Positions 21,260 through 29,886 of a stretch of 64,000 bases of DNA are shown one piece after another. Position numbers and translations under genes: made by a program. A model generated the notes under the pieces. That model had not been told where the DNA came from and did not search any database. It saw only the letters and a program-made list of their open reading frames with translations. The first letter of the stretch is position 1. Every line of letters begins with the position of its first letter. Origin of the DNA: Diaporthe sp. PMI_573 (lineage: Eukaryota; Ascomycota; Sordariomycetes; Diaporthales; Diaporthaceae); the NCBI GenBank assembly GCA_021399435.1, contig JAJTUP010000079.1, positions 1-64,000 on the forward strand, written 5' to 3'.

Positions 21260-21958
21260 ATGGATCATACCTCGCCCGCAGACACATCATATAAGCAACT
21301 CGTCACGGAAGAGACGGGCCAGGATCACAGAGGTGTCATCGACGCTACTTCGATAGATGCTCAGGGTGAGGAGCTCAATTGGCCGGGTCTGGACGGCGAC
21401 AACTCAGTTACAGCCGAGTCGGCCTTCGATGCCCCACCCCCAATATCGATGACTGCCGACATTCACAGTGACGGAAGTCCGTCAAGCTCTGGCGATCATA
21501 TTGAAAGGCATCCAGCACCAACGGGTGGTCACGTCGGGCCGCGTCGTCCATGGCTTGGGCGTACCCGTCAATCACGGGCCATCACTATGCCACCTAGTTC
21601 CGACGTGAACGACGGACTGGTCTTTTACAACTACATACCTACCGATGATCCAGGACATCTCACCATCACTCACTCCGGGGACAGGGCCGCCGTACATGAT
21701 AGTCTCCTGCCATGTTTTATAAGCGCAGAAGCAGCTATTAAGGCGGGCAACTCGCTGGCTTACGGAACGAGAAGTGATCACACCAAGAGGTGCGATCATT
21801 GTTCCTTCTACAAGAAGGAATGTAATGTTCACAGCGAGAGTCCATGTGCGGAATGCAAAAAGCGCGGCGTCGCGTGCACAAATCAACGTACAGCAAATGA
21901 AACCCCATGTTCGGAATGCACGAAGCGGAACATGCACGGCAAGAAATGTCGTCAGTGA
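21260..21958 (+). CDS. Protein with C-terminal Zn2Cys6-like cluster (232 aa)
   Basis: The start MDHTSPADTS at 21260 is preferred; the frame is open from 21155. The first 170 residues are acidic and low in hydrophobics, with no recognised domain. At about residues 178-206 there is CDHCSFYKKEC, seven residues, then CAECKKRGVAC: C-x2-C-x6-C-x7-C-x2-C-x6-C, the spacing of a fungal binuclear zinc cluster. A further CSECTKRNMHGKKC follows (C-x2-C-x9-C), then the protein ends. Zn2Cys6 DNA-binding domains are usually N-terminal and followed by a fungal transcription factor domain, which is absent. A small DNA-binding regulator, or a truncated one, is the likely reading. It lies 284 bp downstream of the FHA kinase on the same strand. 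Confidence 0.6.
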   Translation: MDHTSPADTSYKQLVTEETGQDHRGVIDATSIDAQGEELNWPGLDGDNSVTAESAFDAPPPISMTADIHSDGSPSSSGDHIERHPAPTGGHVGPRRPWLGRTRQSRAITMPPSSDVNDGLVFYNYIPTDDPGHLTITHSGDRAAVHDSLLPCFISAEAAIKAGNSLAYGTRSDHTKRCDHCSFYKKECNVHSESPCAECKKRGVACTNQRTANETPCSECTKRNMHGKKCRQ

Positions 21959-22247
21959 CGCCAACTCCTCTGCCAAGGTTTAGTTAAAACAAAATTAGCA
22001 TGGACAGGAGCCCGTAGAGGTCAATTTGGCTGTGAGATAATGGCAGCGATGTGGTTCCTAGCCTCGTCGTGGAACTTTTCTTAATGTGCAGGATATTGGC
22101 GTTAAAATTTACTTATTCTTCAGCCGACCGGGCTTCATGTATACAAGCAGCATTGTCGTCCTTTTGTTGATGGATAGGTCGTCAATCCGTAGATATCGGT
22201 CTTCGCCCTCCCTTCGCAGAACTTAAAGAGCCGCATTCAGCCTCTCG
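21959..22247. other. Intergenic, no gene seen
   Basis: Short frames only. It probably contains decayed upstream parts of the HET-type remnant that follows, but no HET N-terminal motif is visible. Confidence 0.4.
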
Positions 22248-22690
22248 GTGACTAAGAAATCGCATACGCCGAGTCTTGTCGATATTTCCTACAGCAATCG
22301 ATCTGTGCCATCATGGTCCTGGATGGCATACCCTGGAGGTATTGATTTCATCCTAGATGCGAACCGAGGTCTCAAGGTCCCAAGGGCCGTGGATCTCGGG
22401 TTCATCAAAGATGGGAAGGCGCTGATTGTCAAAGTGAGAAAGTTTTCTGGAGATTTTCGAATGGAAGACAAAGGGGAAGAATATGCTACTGCCGATGAGA
22501 CGAAGCAAGTAGGCTCCATGTGGTTTGATGTGGCAGATCACATCCGGCTCAAAGATTGTAATTGTGTTGTTGTTAGCATGGTTGGGGACGTCGCTTGTCG
22601 CCCCAGATGGCCGACTCGTTGAGGCGGGTGTTGTCAGCGGCCCAGTTCCACTGGAACTGTTCCAGTATGGCTTTCACAAGCCCTAGGATG
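22248..22690 (+). pseudogene. C-terminal remnant of a HET-domain protein
   Basis: SNRSVPSWSWMAYPGGIDFI is the hallmark found near the C-terminus of many fungal HET-domain (heterokaryon incompatibility) proteins, after the HET domain itself. The frame continues for about 90 residues (ADHIRLKDCNCVVVSMVGD). A frameshift near 22600 then leads into LVEAGVVSGPVPLELFQYGF before a stop. The HET domain is not visible upstream, so only a C-terminal piece remains. HET proteins trigger cell death on fusion of unlike strains; this one cannot. Confidence 0.6.
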
Positions 22691-24480
22691 CAGCAAAAAA
22701 AGCAAGAAGTAGAGGAGATAAATTGGCCGATTAATGTTACTGAATCACAGTAATGACAATATTGATTTTTCAGCACAATAAAGTAAGCTACTAAGCGAGG
22801 TTCCAAGCCACTCCGCCGCAGCGGAACAAGAAGACACCTCCCCGGAAGAAAACTCTGAAGAAGACCGGTCCACCGCGGGCCGACAAAGTGGTCCATAATA
22901 CCAATGCCAAATTCGACCTGCTTCCTACACCTCCCCGTTCACCACAATCAGCTCTCCTTACACATACGATTCAAAACAAATTTGACGGTGAAAAGATACC
23001 GTGCATCGGAGATTCACTGCAGACTCAACCGTGGCAAGCCGCATTTATGGCCGGCATAAAAGCTGCCCCAGTGGCCAAGTCAAATGGAAAGACTCTTGAC
23101 AAGGCCGGCAATTTTACGCATCAACCCATGGGGAGAAGGTAAGCCACTGTGCCATTAGTCAGTATTGTAAATCTGAGCTTGACGGTCATACTCACAGTAC
23201 ATCCTGCGGGCGAGGAAGCTGAAAAGCTTCGTCTGGGTACATAAACGGCTGTTCCATCAGGTTCGCCGTCTCCTTGGCGAGGCAGATAACTGTCCACACT
23301 ATGCGAATATCCTTCTCCTGGCACCTCAAGTTCTTGAGCCTGACGAACCAAAGACTATGCGGCAAAGTCGATCAAGGATCAATGATGCCTGGGTCTCATC
23401 GCCGATTCTCCGCCGCAAATGATCTATTACAGTCCGAAGTTTCTCAGGAGTAGACAGCGAGCCACAGAGGGGAACGTGTAGAGAAGTTTCTGGAACAAGG
23501 AGAAGCACCTAACAGTGTACAACCTTTTTTTCAGCATCATCTGGTGTTTGGGTACCATATTAGGCAAAGTAGGGTGGCTGAATGGACTACTCAGGCGGGT
23601 GCATGGCGCAGCATTGCATTTCCCATGCATACCGGGGATGACTGCGCAGGAGGACGGTCCTTATCAAGATCTGCAATGTGCTAGCGCTCGATCCTTTTGG
23701 TACCGGTAACGTAGCTGTTCCGGCACGTAAACTTTTGACAATATACACCGCGGCACCTCTGTACGATCACACGAGTGGTGATGATGGTTCTGCAGTCCTT
23801 GTCATCGTAACCATTGTCTCCAGCCTACTTGTGCTCATCATGCTCGTGATACCCAGCAAGTGATGAGCATTGCACCCATCGCAGGCCAGCCAAGGGTTCT
23901 CGGTCATCAGTCGGAGTTCAGAAATCAGGACAACCCTTCACTCAGCCCAGTACCGTCCATTCTGGCCGAGCAGCAGCAACAAACATATCTGTCCTCCGTA
24001 TGGCTCAAATATCTGCAAAGTCAGAATACTGGACAAAGATATGTGCGAATTCTCCCAAAGTCGGCTGGACAGATGGAGCAATCTGAGGACCTAGAGCTTG
24101 AGCGAGTCGCTCCTTGAGACCGGGAACAAGCCAGATCTGTACCTGTGTGACCGTGATGTTCAATCTGTCGCCTTGCACGCCCGTGACCACTGGAGCTTTT
24201 GACGGGGATGCGAATCTCCACGCGCTATATCCAAAATCGTGCCGACGAGAGCTTCCTTTGCATTCTGTGAGATGAGCTGTTTGTGCAATTCCTGGAAGCT
24301 GCAGCCGGATAAGAGGGTGTCTCCGGAGGGGCTACTTGCACGGGTGCGGCATCAGTGTCAGACCCTTTCCATAGCTGCATTTTTGGTTGGCCGCTTACCC
24401 CTCAGCCACCTTTGGGCCCGTGTGACATCCCTTTCGAGGTACCCGAGAAAGCCTAAAGGCTTGAAGGTCCCAGGACTTTG
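22691..24480. other. Unassigned 1.8 kb with broken coding-like pieces
   Basis: Two pieces look protein-like without being recognisable. One is a plus-strand run at 23198-23420 (YILRARKLKSFVWVHKRL, LLLAPQVLEPDEPKTM) preceded by intron-like GTAAGC...CACAG at 23139-23197, although the phase does not fit the frame upstream. The other is a minus-strand run at 24190-24005 (GDRLNITVTQVQIWLVPGL, QPTLGEFAHIFVQ). Each is cut by stops or needs frameshifts. The region is probably decayed genes; no gene can be called. Confidence 0.4.
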
Positions 24481-24888
24481 ATCTCCACCGGTCTCAGGTC
24501 TCCTACCTTCTTCAGCGTCCACTTCAGTCGTACAATATACATACAAGGAAACAACATACAAAAGTTCGCTTGTGAACACATCAATCTCGAGATGGGCCAG
24601 ACGTAAGCTCATGCCCCTTTCTTGACGGTCCAATACCTGAGTAGTTCTCTGACTTGCAACTTCAGGCAGAGTCACAGAAATAAGAGAAGACAGTCCCCAC
24701 GAGGCGGAAACGCAAGGAGAGGAGAGGGGCAGGTGATCCAGGGACAATACATCAACCTGTCGAAACTCGAGGAACTTCTGAACACTAAATTTCAAGGAGA
24801 AGACTACAGCGTGTCGCTTCGACAGGACAAATTCACCATATACGCCAGCAGCCCGCTGACCATGAGCGAAATCTTTAGCTGTAGATAA
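24481..24888 (+). CDS. Unrecognised spliced C-terminus
   Basis: A 63-nt intron at 24603-24665 (donor GTAAGC, branch CTGAC, acceptor CAG) joins two frames in matching phase: KFACEHINLEMGQ to TQSHRNKRRQSPR, ending with GQYINLSKLEELLNTKFQGE, DYSVSLRQDKFTIYASSPLT and SCR before TAG. The last part reads like a folded alpha/beta segment. A stop at 24454 blocks extension upstream in frame unless another intron is present, so the start is unknown. It overlaps a longer minus-strand frame (24909-24358) that looks like an artefact, because the plus strand has proper splice signals. Confidence 0.4.
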
Positions 24889-25139
24889 GGTCAGCAAAAT
24901 TGTGGGCACAGTGAAGTGATGGGAGAGTTGGGCCAGGGTGGTGTCTGCAAAGCGGTAGCGTGTATTCTATGATGGAGGACTATGGGACGTGTCACAGCAA
25001 CCGGACGATAAGCAGTATCGTTAACCCAGTGGAACAAGACCCTCCAACACAATGCAGCACTTTCTTAGCGCCAGAGAGCTTAAAGAACATATATATCAAA
25101 TTCTCATCTTCCTACGTCCTTCATTCCCCCAGCGCAACA

Positions 25140-25650
25140 GGATCCACACTTGCATAACTCAAAGTCGTAGTACTCGTTGGATATATGACCCCATATCTGG
25201 TTTCGCTCCTGGTCGAGGTTCTGCAGCTTCTCCAGCAGCTTGATTCTGAGGCCGCACTTGAGCTCTTCGAGGTCGGTGGCTCATTCTCTCCATCATCTCG
25301 GCATAGTTTCTCAAGAAATTCTCGATTCTCGTCTCCAAGTACTGCGCCGCCTTCCCGCTCTGGAAGGTACCGGAAACCCAGTGTTGTTGCGCTGGTCTTG
25401 AATCCGCTGGATATTACGTATCCCAACTGCTCTATAGTCCGAAGCTGGTCGGAGGCGGGTTCGTGCAAGCGCTCATCCTTCTGCCCAATGTATAGCCAGT
25501 ATTCAATGCAGTAATTCACATTCGCAGGATCTTCCAATGAATTCTTGTAGACAATCTTCGAGCCAGGCAGGAATAGGAAGGAACGCAAAACAGGCATGGG
25601 AATCCTCTCCGCGGCCAGTTTAAGAGGAAGCGTGATAGTTGTAGTGCTGA
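25140..25650 (-). pseudogene. Insulin-degrading enzyme (M16 metalloprotease) fragment
   Basis: On the minus strand, SKIVYKNSLEDPANVNYCIE, RLHEPASDQLRTIEQLGYVI and SSGFKTSATTLGFRYL are the characteristic C-terminal half of insulysin-type M16 proteases, which cut small peptides in the cytosol and peroxisome. After about 25310 the reading must change frame to follow the family (LEELKCGLRIKLLEKLQNLD, ERNQIWGHISNEYYDFE). The zinc-binding HXXEH half is not in the window. It is a partial, frameshifted duplicate of a gene that should have a full copy elsewhere in the genome. Confidence 0.75.
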
Positions 25651-25815
25651 TCAGCAATACAGGCCATGGTACACATTGTGTTGTTGTTGTAATATAGAGA
25701 ATGTTCAAAAGAACAGAATCAAAAGGTCGCTGTAAGACAGGCCATTGATGTTGTCACACAGCACAATTGGAATAGTAAACAAGTAGTGGAAACCCAGGAA
25801 CAATTGTTGCTCTTG

Positions 25816-25847
25816 GGCACGTGGGCGCCCTGGCACGTGGGCGCCCT
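25816..25847. repeat. 16-bp tandem duplication
   Basis: GGCACGTGGGCGCCCT occurs twice back to back, followed by a decayed third GC-rich unit. Each unit contains CACGTG, the E-box/bHLH core. It may be chance; there is no gene start near it. Confidence 0.5.
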
Positions 25848-25859
25848 GGCGCTGGGGCG

Positions 25860-26833
25860 CAGGCAGCTGGAGAGTGAGTGCTCGACTAGCCCTGTCTTGC
25901 TTAATTGCCTTGCTGGTAGCCTCGGCCTAATTTCATCGCATCAGTTATGCCAACTCTCGTCACGCGGCTTTCAACTTAATAAATGGTCTGTAGGGCTTGT
26001 CCATTCTCAGGCCTCACTGGCCTCTGAGTTTCCGACTACGCTCCTCCGACACTCCCTATAATCATCACCGTTTACTATCATATACTTTAGCAAACTTGGC
26101 AAGACTCTAAGGAACCAGATGAGCCTATAACCCTCAGGTGTATCGGTGCCTCGTGCGGGATTCTTAGTGTCTCTTGTGCCCAAACTCTGAATTTCTTATA
26201 GCTGTAATGGATTGGTCGAAGGTTGGTACTATGATTGTTCTCATCGGAAAACTTGTTGAGCGCGGCCTGTTCAAGTTTACCGGCTTGATTCCTCCCGGCA
26301 AGGATGATGGTACTGAGGACTCGAGTCGTGCTGCCTGTTGCGGGCTTGATCCCTTGCTTCTTGGGTGGAGAACTCCTGCCAGGCAGGTCTGCCTGATTCT
26401 CGTCTCGCTTCAGTGGCCGACTGGTTGCCGAAGATGTTGGCTGCTGCGTCGATGCAGTGCCGCCTTTGGATGGTGAGCCCTCTATGCTGTCTTATACGGC
26501 GGCTGCAGGACAAGTTGCTTCCACTTTTATTTGTACGACCTACGCCGTTAGCTCAAGTTCTGTGGTGTTTTGCTTCTAAGGGTGTGGTGTTGTTTGGCGC
26601 TGTTATGGCAAGTATTGTTGGAGGCGAATCGTGAGGATATCTGCGCAGCTGAGAAAGTTGCGGGAAGATGGCCGCCTGTCTGTTTCGTTTTGGGTTGTTA
26701 AGGTGGTGAAGTTGTAAAGAACCGTTTGCTATTCGTCTAGAATAGTCTCAGAATGGAACTTTGGCCACCACTGGTCGTGAAACTATAAACATAGTATCCC
26801 CCCACCTGGACGCATTTGCGTTGAGCTACGTTA
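25860..26833. other. Unassigned 1 kb upstream of hAT-5
   Basis: Several open frames of 80-100 codons exist on both strands, none with recognisable motifs or splice support. If the hAT-5 element was once complete, its N-terminal coding part and 5' end should lie here. I cannot see them, which suggests deletion or replacement. Confidence 0.3.
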
Positions 26834-28495
26834 TTGCAAACCTCTACCACCTCCACTCGTATACGTAGCCAGAAACTCGGCTTCTTTACTGCTGATAACG
26901 CAGATTCTTGCGATACGGCAGTCAGGGCCATTCTTAAAGCGTTGAGGCCTCACTTAACTGAGTACCAAAGAGTCAAACTTGAAAGGCAGGTTCGAATCCG
27001 CTGCTTTGGCCACGTACTCAACCTCTCTGCCAAGGCCTTCCTCGAGGGAGCTTCGTCAGAAATCTTCGACTCTGCCTATAATAAGGACAATCTTGATGTC
27101 GATACTGAACTGAGGCTTCTCAAAGAGTGGAGGAAATATGGCCCAGTTGGCAAGCTTCACAACGCCGTCCATTTCATCCGCAGATCCTCTCAACGGAGAG
27201 ACCAATTCCTTGCAATCACCACTGGTCGAATCCGCGCGGATGTATTGCAAGAGCTGGGGCTTTGGCTAATCGAAAAGGACGTGGTGGGCTTGATGGTGAA
27301 GGCAGACAACGATACGCGGTGGAATTCGATATACCTTATGAGCAGGACAGACGAGAAACCTGAAAAACGGATCCCTGAAGAAGATGTCTTGCAACACGAA
27401 GACTGGCTCGTCCTCACGGAAATCCTCGAAATCTTGAAGCCATATATCGAGTATACCAAATACTTTGAGGGCAGGGAACCCAGGTTTGCGGAGGTCATCT
27501 CAACAGTCTGTTGCTTGCAAGACCATCTCAAGGAAATGCAAAAACGCTATAATGAGGGCCTTGTTGGTACACCTTTCGAGACACCACAGATCGATCTAGA
27601 AGAGCCTTCCTTTGGGTCTTCCGATTCGGCTGAAAGCTGTATATTTGTTGCAGGTGACGAATCCCAGATGCCTCGGCGCTCGCAGAGGGAAATCAGACTT
27701 CCTACCCGCCTCCAAGACTTCGAAGTCGATATTTCCTCTCCAAGACAAGCCTCCTCTATTCCTCAGAGCCGATCGTCTCCGCCTGAGTCACCAAGAGCCA
27801 CTGAGGAGCTCCAAGTCGGCGATCTAAGCCTCCGATATATACAGCACTCGCTTGAGTTTGCCTCTAAGAAGCTGGAAAAGTACAGGAATCTGATGGAGGA
27901 GACAGGGGTCTATTGGGCGGCAATGATTCTGCACCCAGCTCACAAGACACGGTTTATCGAAGTCTACTACCCCGAACGCATGGAGGCCATTGTCAAGGAC
28001 TTCAGGGCTTTGTTTGACGACTCATACGTGGATAGGGCAAGCGGGAGCTCTCAGCCAGTTCCTCAGAATGCCCAGGCGAAGAAGACGAAGACTCCGTGGA
28101 TCACTAAGGGCAATTATTATCAGACCCAACAACCACGCTTGATCGACGAGATTGAGGACTACCTTTCAGAGCCTCCACGGCCATTGGCTGAGGAAGAGAC
28201 TAATCAGGGAGGTGGGGAGGAAGCTGAGGACCTTATTTCGTGGTGGATCAGCAGAAAGGGCAAGTGGCCAAGGCTGTATCGAATGGCAATAGACTTCTTG
28301 ACTATTCCTGCCATGTCAAGCGAGTGTGAGAGGTGCTTCAGCGTTGCGAAGCTTCAGATCTCTTCTCAGAGGCATCGGCAACACTTTGCAACGATGAAGT
28401 CTTGTCAATGCCTCAAGAACTGGGCTAGGATGGGTATGTTCAATTGGAAAGAGATGGGAGTTAGTAAAGCCTCTGGAGAGAGCTCTGGAGGTTAG
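26834..28495 (+). pseudogene. hAT-5: transposase lacking the N-terminal third (553 codons)
   Basis: A long uninterrupted frame starts abruptly inside the catalytic core (KLGFFTADNADSCDTAVRAI), then shows RCFGHVLNLSAKAFLEGA, YGPVGKLHNAVHFIRRSSQR, ADNDTRWNSIYLMSR, GVYWAAMILHPAHKTRF, LISWWISRKGKWPRLYRMAI and TIPAMSSECERCFSVAKLQI. The BED domain and first catalytic Asp strand are absent upstream. Downstream, CAAGTC/GACTTG words in both orientations (28525-28640) look like hAT subterminal repeats and end near 28640. Despite the long frame it cannot make a full enzyme. It could still make a truncated protein with a dimerisation domain. Confidence 0.8.
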
Positions 28496-28630
28496 TCTAG
28501 GCCTAGGACAGTTTAGTAGGACTTGTCAAATACCACAAGTCAAGTCAAATCTACGTCAGAAACAAACAAATATAGCCTGAAAATAGGCCAAGTCGACAAG
28601 TCTGGGGGCCGACTTGACTTACTTGGCTTG

Positions 28631-28984
28631 TTAGGAACGCTGGCCTTGGTCGTTGCCGTAGTTAGACATCGCTTCCCTTTGAAGTTGTCTGCTGGGGTCT
28701 TGGTCTGAGGGTTCTGCCGACTCGACTGTCTGCAGAATGGTCTGATCTTCTTCTTCTTCAGCCTCGCCGGCTGCTTCAAGAGTGGACTGGAACGAATCGT
28801 CGTTGTCCTCTTCTTGGTCTTCTGGGGTCTTTGTTTCTGGACCGCTCTGGTCTGATGTGAGCTCTGAATCTGGCTCCCCGAGAAACGCGTCGTCTTCCGC
28901 TGTCTCGGGCTGTGCTGGGTTTTCGATCGGATTGAGTCGAGCTGACTGTCGACTCGTCGATCCCCAGTCTTTCTTCTTGGGCAT
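28631..28984 (-). CDS. Start of an LTR-retrotransposon gag-like frame (117 aa, truncated)
   Basis: The frame begins MPKKKDWGSTSRQSARLNP and is Glu/Asp/Ser/Gln-rich. It lies in the same orientation as the LTR at 29322-29122 and 137 bp inside it, the position expected for gag after the leader. The frame stops where hAT-5 subterminal sequence begins, so the rest of the element was replaced or lost. I infer gag from position and style; there is no recognisable gag motif in the surviving part. Confidence 0.45.
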   Translation of the reverse strand: MPKKKDWGSTSRQSARLNPIENPAQPETAEDDAFLGEPDSELTSDQSGPETKTPEDQEEDNDDSFQSTLEAAGEAEEEEDQTILQTVESAEPSDQDPSRQLQREAMSNYGNDQGQRS

Positions 28985-29109
28985 GTAGTAACACGCGGGT
29001 CTTAGGTCTTGGGTCTTGGGTCTTAGGCGAGGTCTTTTTTCGTCGGTCGCGTCGACGTGAGGGTTGGGTTCCGTATTTATTGATCGCTCGGTCAGCGAGG
29101 GAATTGGCG

Positions 29110-29120
29110 AGCTTAGAATA
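29110..29120 (-). other. Primer-binding site complementary to the element's own LTR
   Basis: Reading the element (minus strand), one base after the LTR ends comes TATTCTAAGCT. Its exact reverse complement, AGCTTAGAATA, lies inside the LTR at 29190-29180 and, in the other copy, at 7885-7895. Eleven exact bases, with no pairing beyond either end, match the layout of Tf1-type elements, where the first 11 nt of the mRNA fold back to prime reverse transcription. No TGG-type tRNA-complementary site is present. Confidence 0.65.
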
Positions 29121-29121
29121 G

Positions 29122-29322
29122 TGTCACGGCCAGCACGAGATGCAGCATGGGAGCTGGGTCTATTGGCGCTATCAACGAATATTCTAAGCTGAGGAGAGGA
29201 AAAGAAAGGGGAGAGCGAAGCTCTGGCGGTCCCTGGCTCGCGAAGTCTTGACGCGACTGTGGGGCTAAGGGTTAGGGTCCTTGTGACGGCCAGGTGGCTT
29301 GCCTACCATGGCTGCCGTCACA
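29122..29322 (-). mobile_element. LTR (201 bp), 5' end of a truncated retrotransposon
   Basis: This is the same LTR family as at 7753-7953, in opposite orientation and differing by about one base by eye. It is followed in its own direction by the primer-binding site and the gag-like frame, so it is the 5' LTR of an internal-deleted element rather than a solo LTR. The bases outside the ends (AATAG and CGTCC) do not match, but the inner side is element DNA, so no duplication is expected. It ends 565 bp before the start codon of the SP-RING gene and could influence that promoter. Confidence 0.8.
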
Positions 29323-29886
29323 CGTCCCACTGCCTGGCACAGGACCCAGGTCCCAGGTCCCAGCGCCCAAAGGTGCCTTCTTTTAATCGAAAACCCTTGA
29401 ACATCGTAGCATCTTCGGTCTCTTAAACTCAAATTCAGATTGGCTGCTTCCTCCGCCTCTCCTGCTGCTCCAACTTGCCAGGCTGTCCCGGTCCCGGCCG
29501 CGCTTTCCCTACAATTGCCTGTTGCCGAAATACGGGCTCGGCCCAAAGTTGTCCAGCAGGTGCGAGTCGAGGAGTTGCCCACCCGCCATCTTCATCACCA
29601 CCACCACCACCACCACGACGCCAGCCGCAACGACGACTCGAGTCTCCTCCTACCCGTACCTAGCCAGCTAGACTGATTTCTAGTCTTCTCGAAGCGCAAC
29701 TCTCCATCAGCTTTCGCTAGTGGGTCCGTTTCCACGGTATGGCCTGTTTACTTTCTCGCCAACACGGCAAGCCTGTCTCGTCGGAAAACCCGCGACTGAA
29801 CCGGCCGCTCCTACATCAACAGCCTCAGTTAACCACGCCCCGCTACGACTACGCACTCGATTTCTGCATGAGCCCTCCAATATAAT

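Noticed and set aside
24358..24909. Minus-strand 183-codon open frame
   Set aside because: The plus strand of the same DNA has consensus splice sites in matching phase and a more protein-like product; the minus frame shows no motif.
26985..27010. GGTTCGAATCC tRNA-like box
   Set aside because: It lies inside the hAT-5 coding frame and no cloverleaf can be drawn.
26834..28495. hAT-5 as an intact transposase gene
   Set aside because: The frame is long, but the BED domain and first catalytic strand are absent.
28631..28984. Acidic 117-residue frame as an independent host gene
   Set aside because: Its position and orientation just inside an LTR and primer site make a truncated gag start more likely.
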